Shown here in pieces: positions 63,323 to 64,000 of a stretch of 64,000 nucleotides of DNA. The notes under the pieces were generated by a model. That model worked only from the letters and a program-made list of their open reading frames with translations, was not told the origin of the DNA and did no database searches. This stretch comes from Neorhizobium sp. UBA3556 (GTDB taxonomy: Bacteria; Pseudomonadota; Alphaproteobacteria; Rhizobiales; Rhizobiaceae). A program made the position numbers and the translations under genes. Within the stretch, counting starts at the first letter, position 1. Each line of letters opens with the position of its first letter. The DNA is taken from positions 1 through 64,000 of the forward strand of contig DFNX01000009.1 in the NCBI GenBank assembly GCA_002376235.1. Reading direction: 5' to 3'.

Positions 63323-63505
63323 AGACGAACTCCCTGAAATCGACAGAACCAGCAACCGGACATTGGCCTCAAGCATGGGCCGTGAAACCGTTTCAGCTCT
63401 GCTTCGCAATTGCGAAGAAATTGCGTTTCACGCCTGGAATTTCAACTATCAGACAATCGCCAAGATATCTTGAGACAGAACAAATCCGTTTATCCGGCAC
63501 GAGAA

Positions 63506-63533
63506 AACCCTGCACCACAAGTGGTACAGGGTT
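63506..63533 (-). terminator. Terminator of the oligopeptide-type ABC ATPase gene
   Basis: AACCCTG plus ACCAC (63506-63518) pair with GTGGT plus CAGGGTT (63521-63533), with one mismatch and a two-base loop. On the minus strand TTTTCTC follows. It lies 27 bp past the stop of the ABC gene. Confidence 0.7.
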
Positions 63534-63560
63534 CGGTATACCTCCAATGGCGGCTCAGGC

Positions 63561-64000
63561 CTACGCCTGAAGATTGGCCGCCTGCGATGTCTTGCGCCCG
63601 CTCTCGATCAAAGCCTTCGTATAGTCCTCGCGCGGCGCGAGGAATATCTGCTCGGTATCGCCCTGCTCGACGATCTCGCCGCGCTTCATCACGATCGTAT
63701 GGTCGCAGATCTGCCGGATGACGGCCAGATTGTGCGAGATGAACACATAGGTGAGGTTCAGTTCTGAGCGCAGTTCCTGCAGAAAGTCGAGCACCTGCGC
63801 CTGAACGGAGATATCGAGCGCCGATGTCGGCTCGTCGAGGATCAGGAGACGCGGGTTAAGCGCAATCGCACGGGCAATGCAGACACGCTGTTTCTGGCCG
63901 CCGGAAAGCTCGTGCGGATAACGATACTTGAACATTTTCGGCAGTTGCACGATGTCGAGCAAGGCCTCGGCACGCGCCTCGATATCCCGCCGGCTCATGT
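63561..64000 (-). CDS. Oligopeptide/dipeptide-type ABC ATPase, C-terminal part (5' end outside window)
   Basis: About 146 residues are visible, with signature LSGGQKQRVCIARAI, Walker B LLILDEPTSALD, D-loop region DISVQAQVLDFLQEL and H-loop ISHNLAVIRQICD, then the GEIVEQGDTEQIF tail typical of DppD/OppF and GsiA proteins. Walker A lies beyond the right edge. Whether this is a single ATPase or the second half of a fused double ATPase cannot be seen here. Confidence 0.9.
   Translation of the reverse strand, partial: MSRRDIEARAEALLDIVQLPKMFKYRYPHELSGGQKQRVCIARAIALNPRLLILDEPTSALDISVQAQVLDFLQELRSELNLTYVFISHNLAVIRQICDHTIVMKRGEIVEQGDTEQIFLAPREDYTKALIESGRKTSQAANLQA

Overview
The window looks like a chromosomal segment of an alphaproteobacterium in the Rhizobiaceae (Rhizobium/Agrobacterium/Neorhizobium-like). 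This is inferred from the moderately high GC, frequent TTG/GTG starts, the style of the polysaccharide, TRAP and polyamine-type ABC operons, and the PntAB arrangement. It holds 47 protein genes, two of them cut by the window ends. No rRNA, tRNA, CRISPR array, phage or intact insertion sequence was seen.

Left part (1-9733). The 3' end of pta is translationally coupled to a formate/nitrite-type channel gene and faces a pcaF-like thiolase. Next comes a tightly packed six-gene minus-strand operon (9733 down to 2780): a HAD-UbiA fusion resembling decaprenyl-phosphate phosphoribosyltransferase, a DprE1-like FAD oxidoreductase, a small EamA/SMR-like transporter, an extended SDR, a class III aminotransferase and a multi-span membrane protein. 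Together they look like a pathway that builds, modifies, flips and transfers a polyprenyl-phosphate-linked pentose. This is the best candidate for an undescribed system here.

Surface polysaccharide and adhesin region (10172-35560). A Wzx/Wzy-type polysaccharide cluster (GH10 hydrolase, Wzy, GT2, Wzx, DUF6492-like transferase, GT4-like transferase, Wzz/GumC-like co-polymerase, WecB/TagA-family transferase) lacks an initiating transferase and an outer-membrane Wza in this window. It is followed by a type I secretion locus: a TolC-like protein, a 2758-residue BapA-like adhesin with 25 Ig-like repeats, an ABC exporter, an HlyD adaptor and a 573-residue companion protein.

Central metabolism and sensing (35711-45488). 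An amidase is followed by pntAB, then a BtsS/LytS-type kinase, a CstA/BtsT pyruvate-type transporter and a convergent LytTR response regulator. A direct repeat in front of the transporter matches the BtsR operator pattern.

Catabolic right part (45759-64000). A hexuronate block holds uxaA, a FadR-type GntR regulator, uxaC, a DctPQM TRAP transporter and kdgF. The uxaC 3' end and its downstream region are duplicated in tandem as two fold-back units. Then come a polyamine-type ABC importer, a serine hydrolase of the NylB/EstB type, a YtcJ-like amidohydrolase, an Ldh2-type dehydrogenase, an SDR, and the 3' end of an oligopeptide-type ABC ATPase gene. Many transcription units end in clear stem-loops, listed as terminators.
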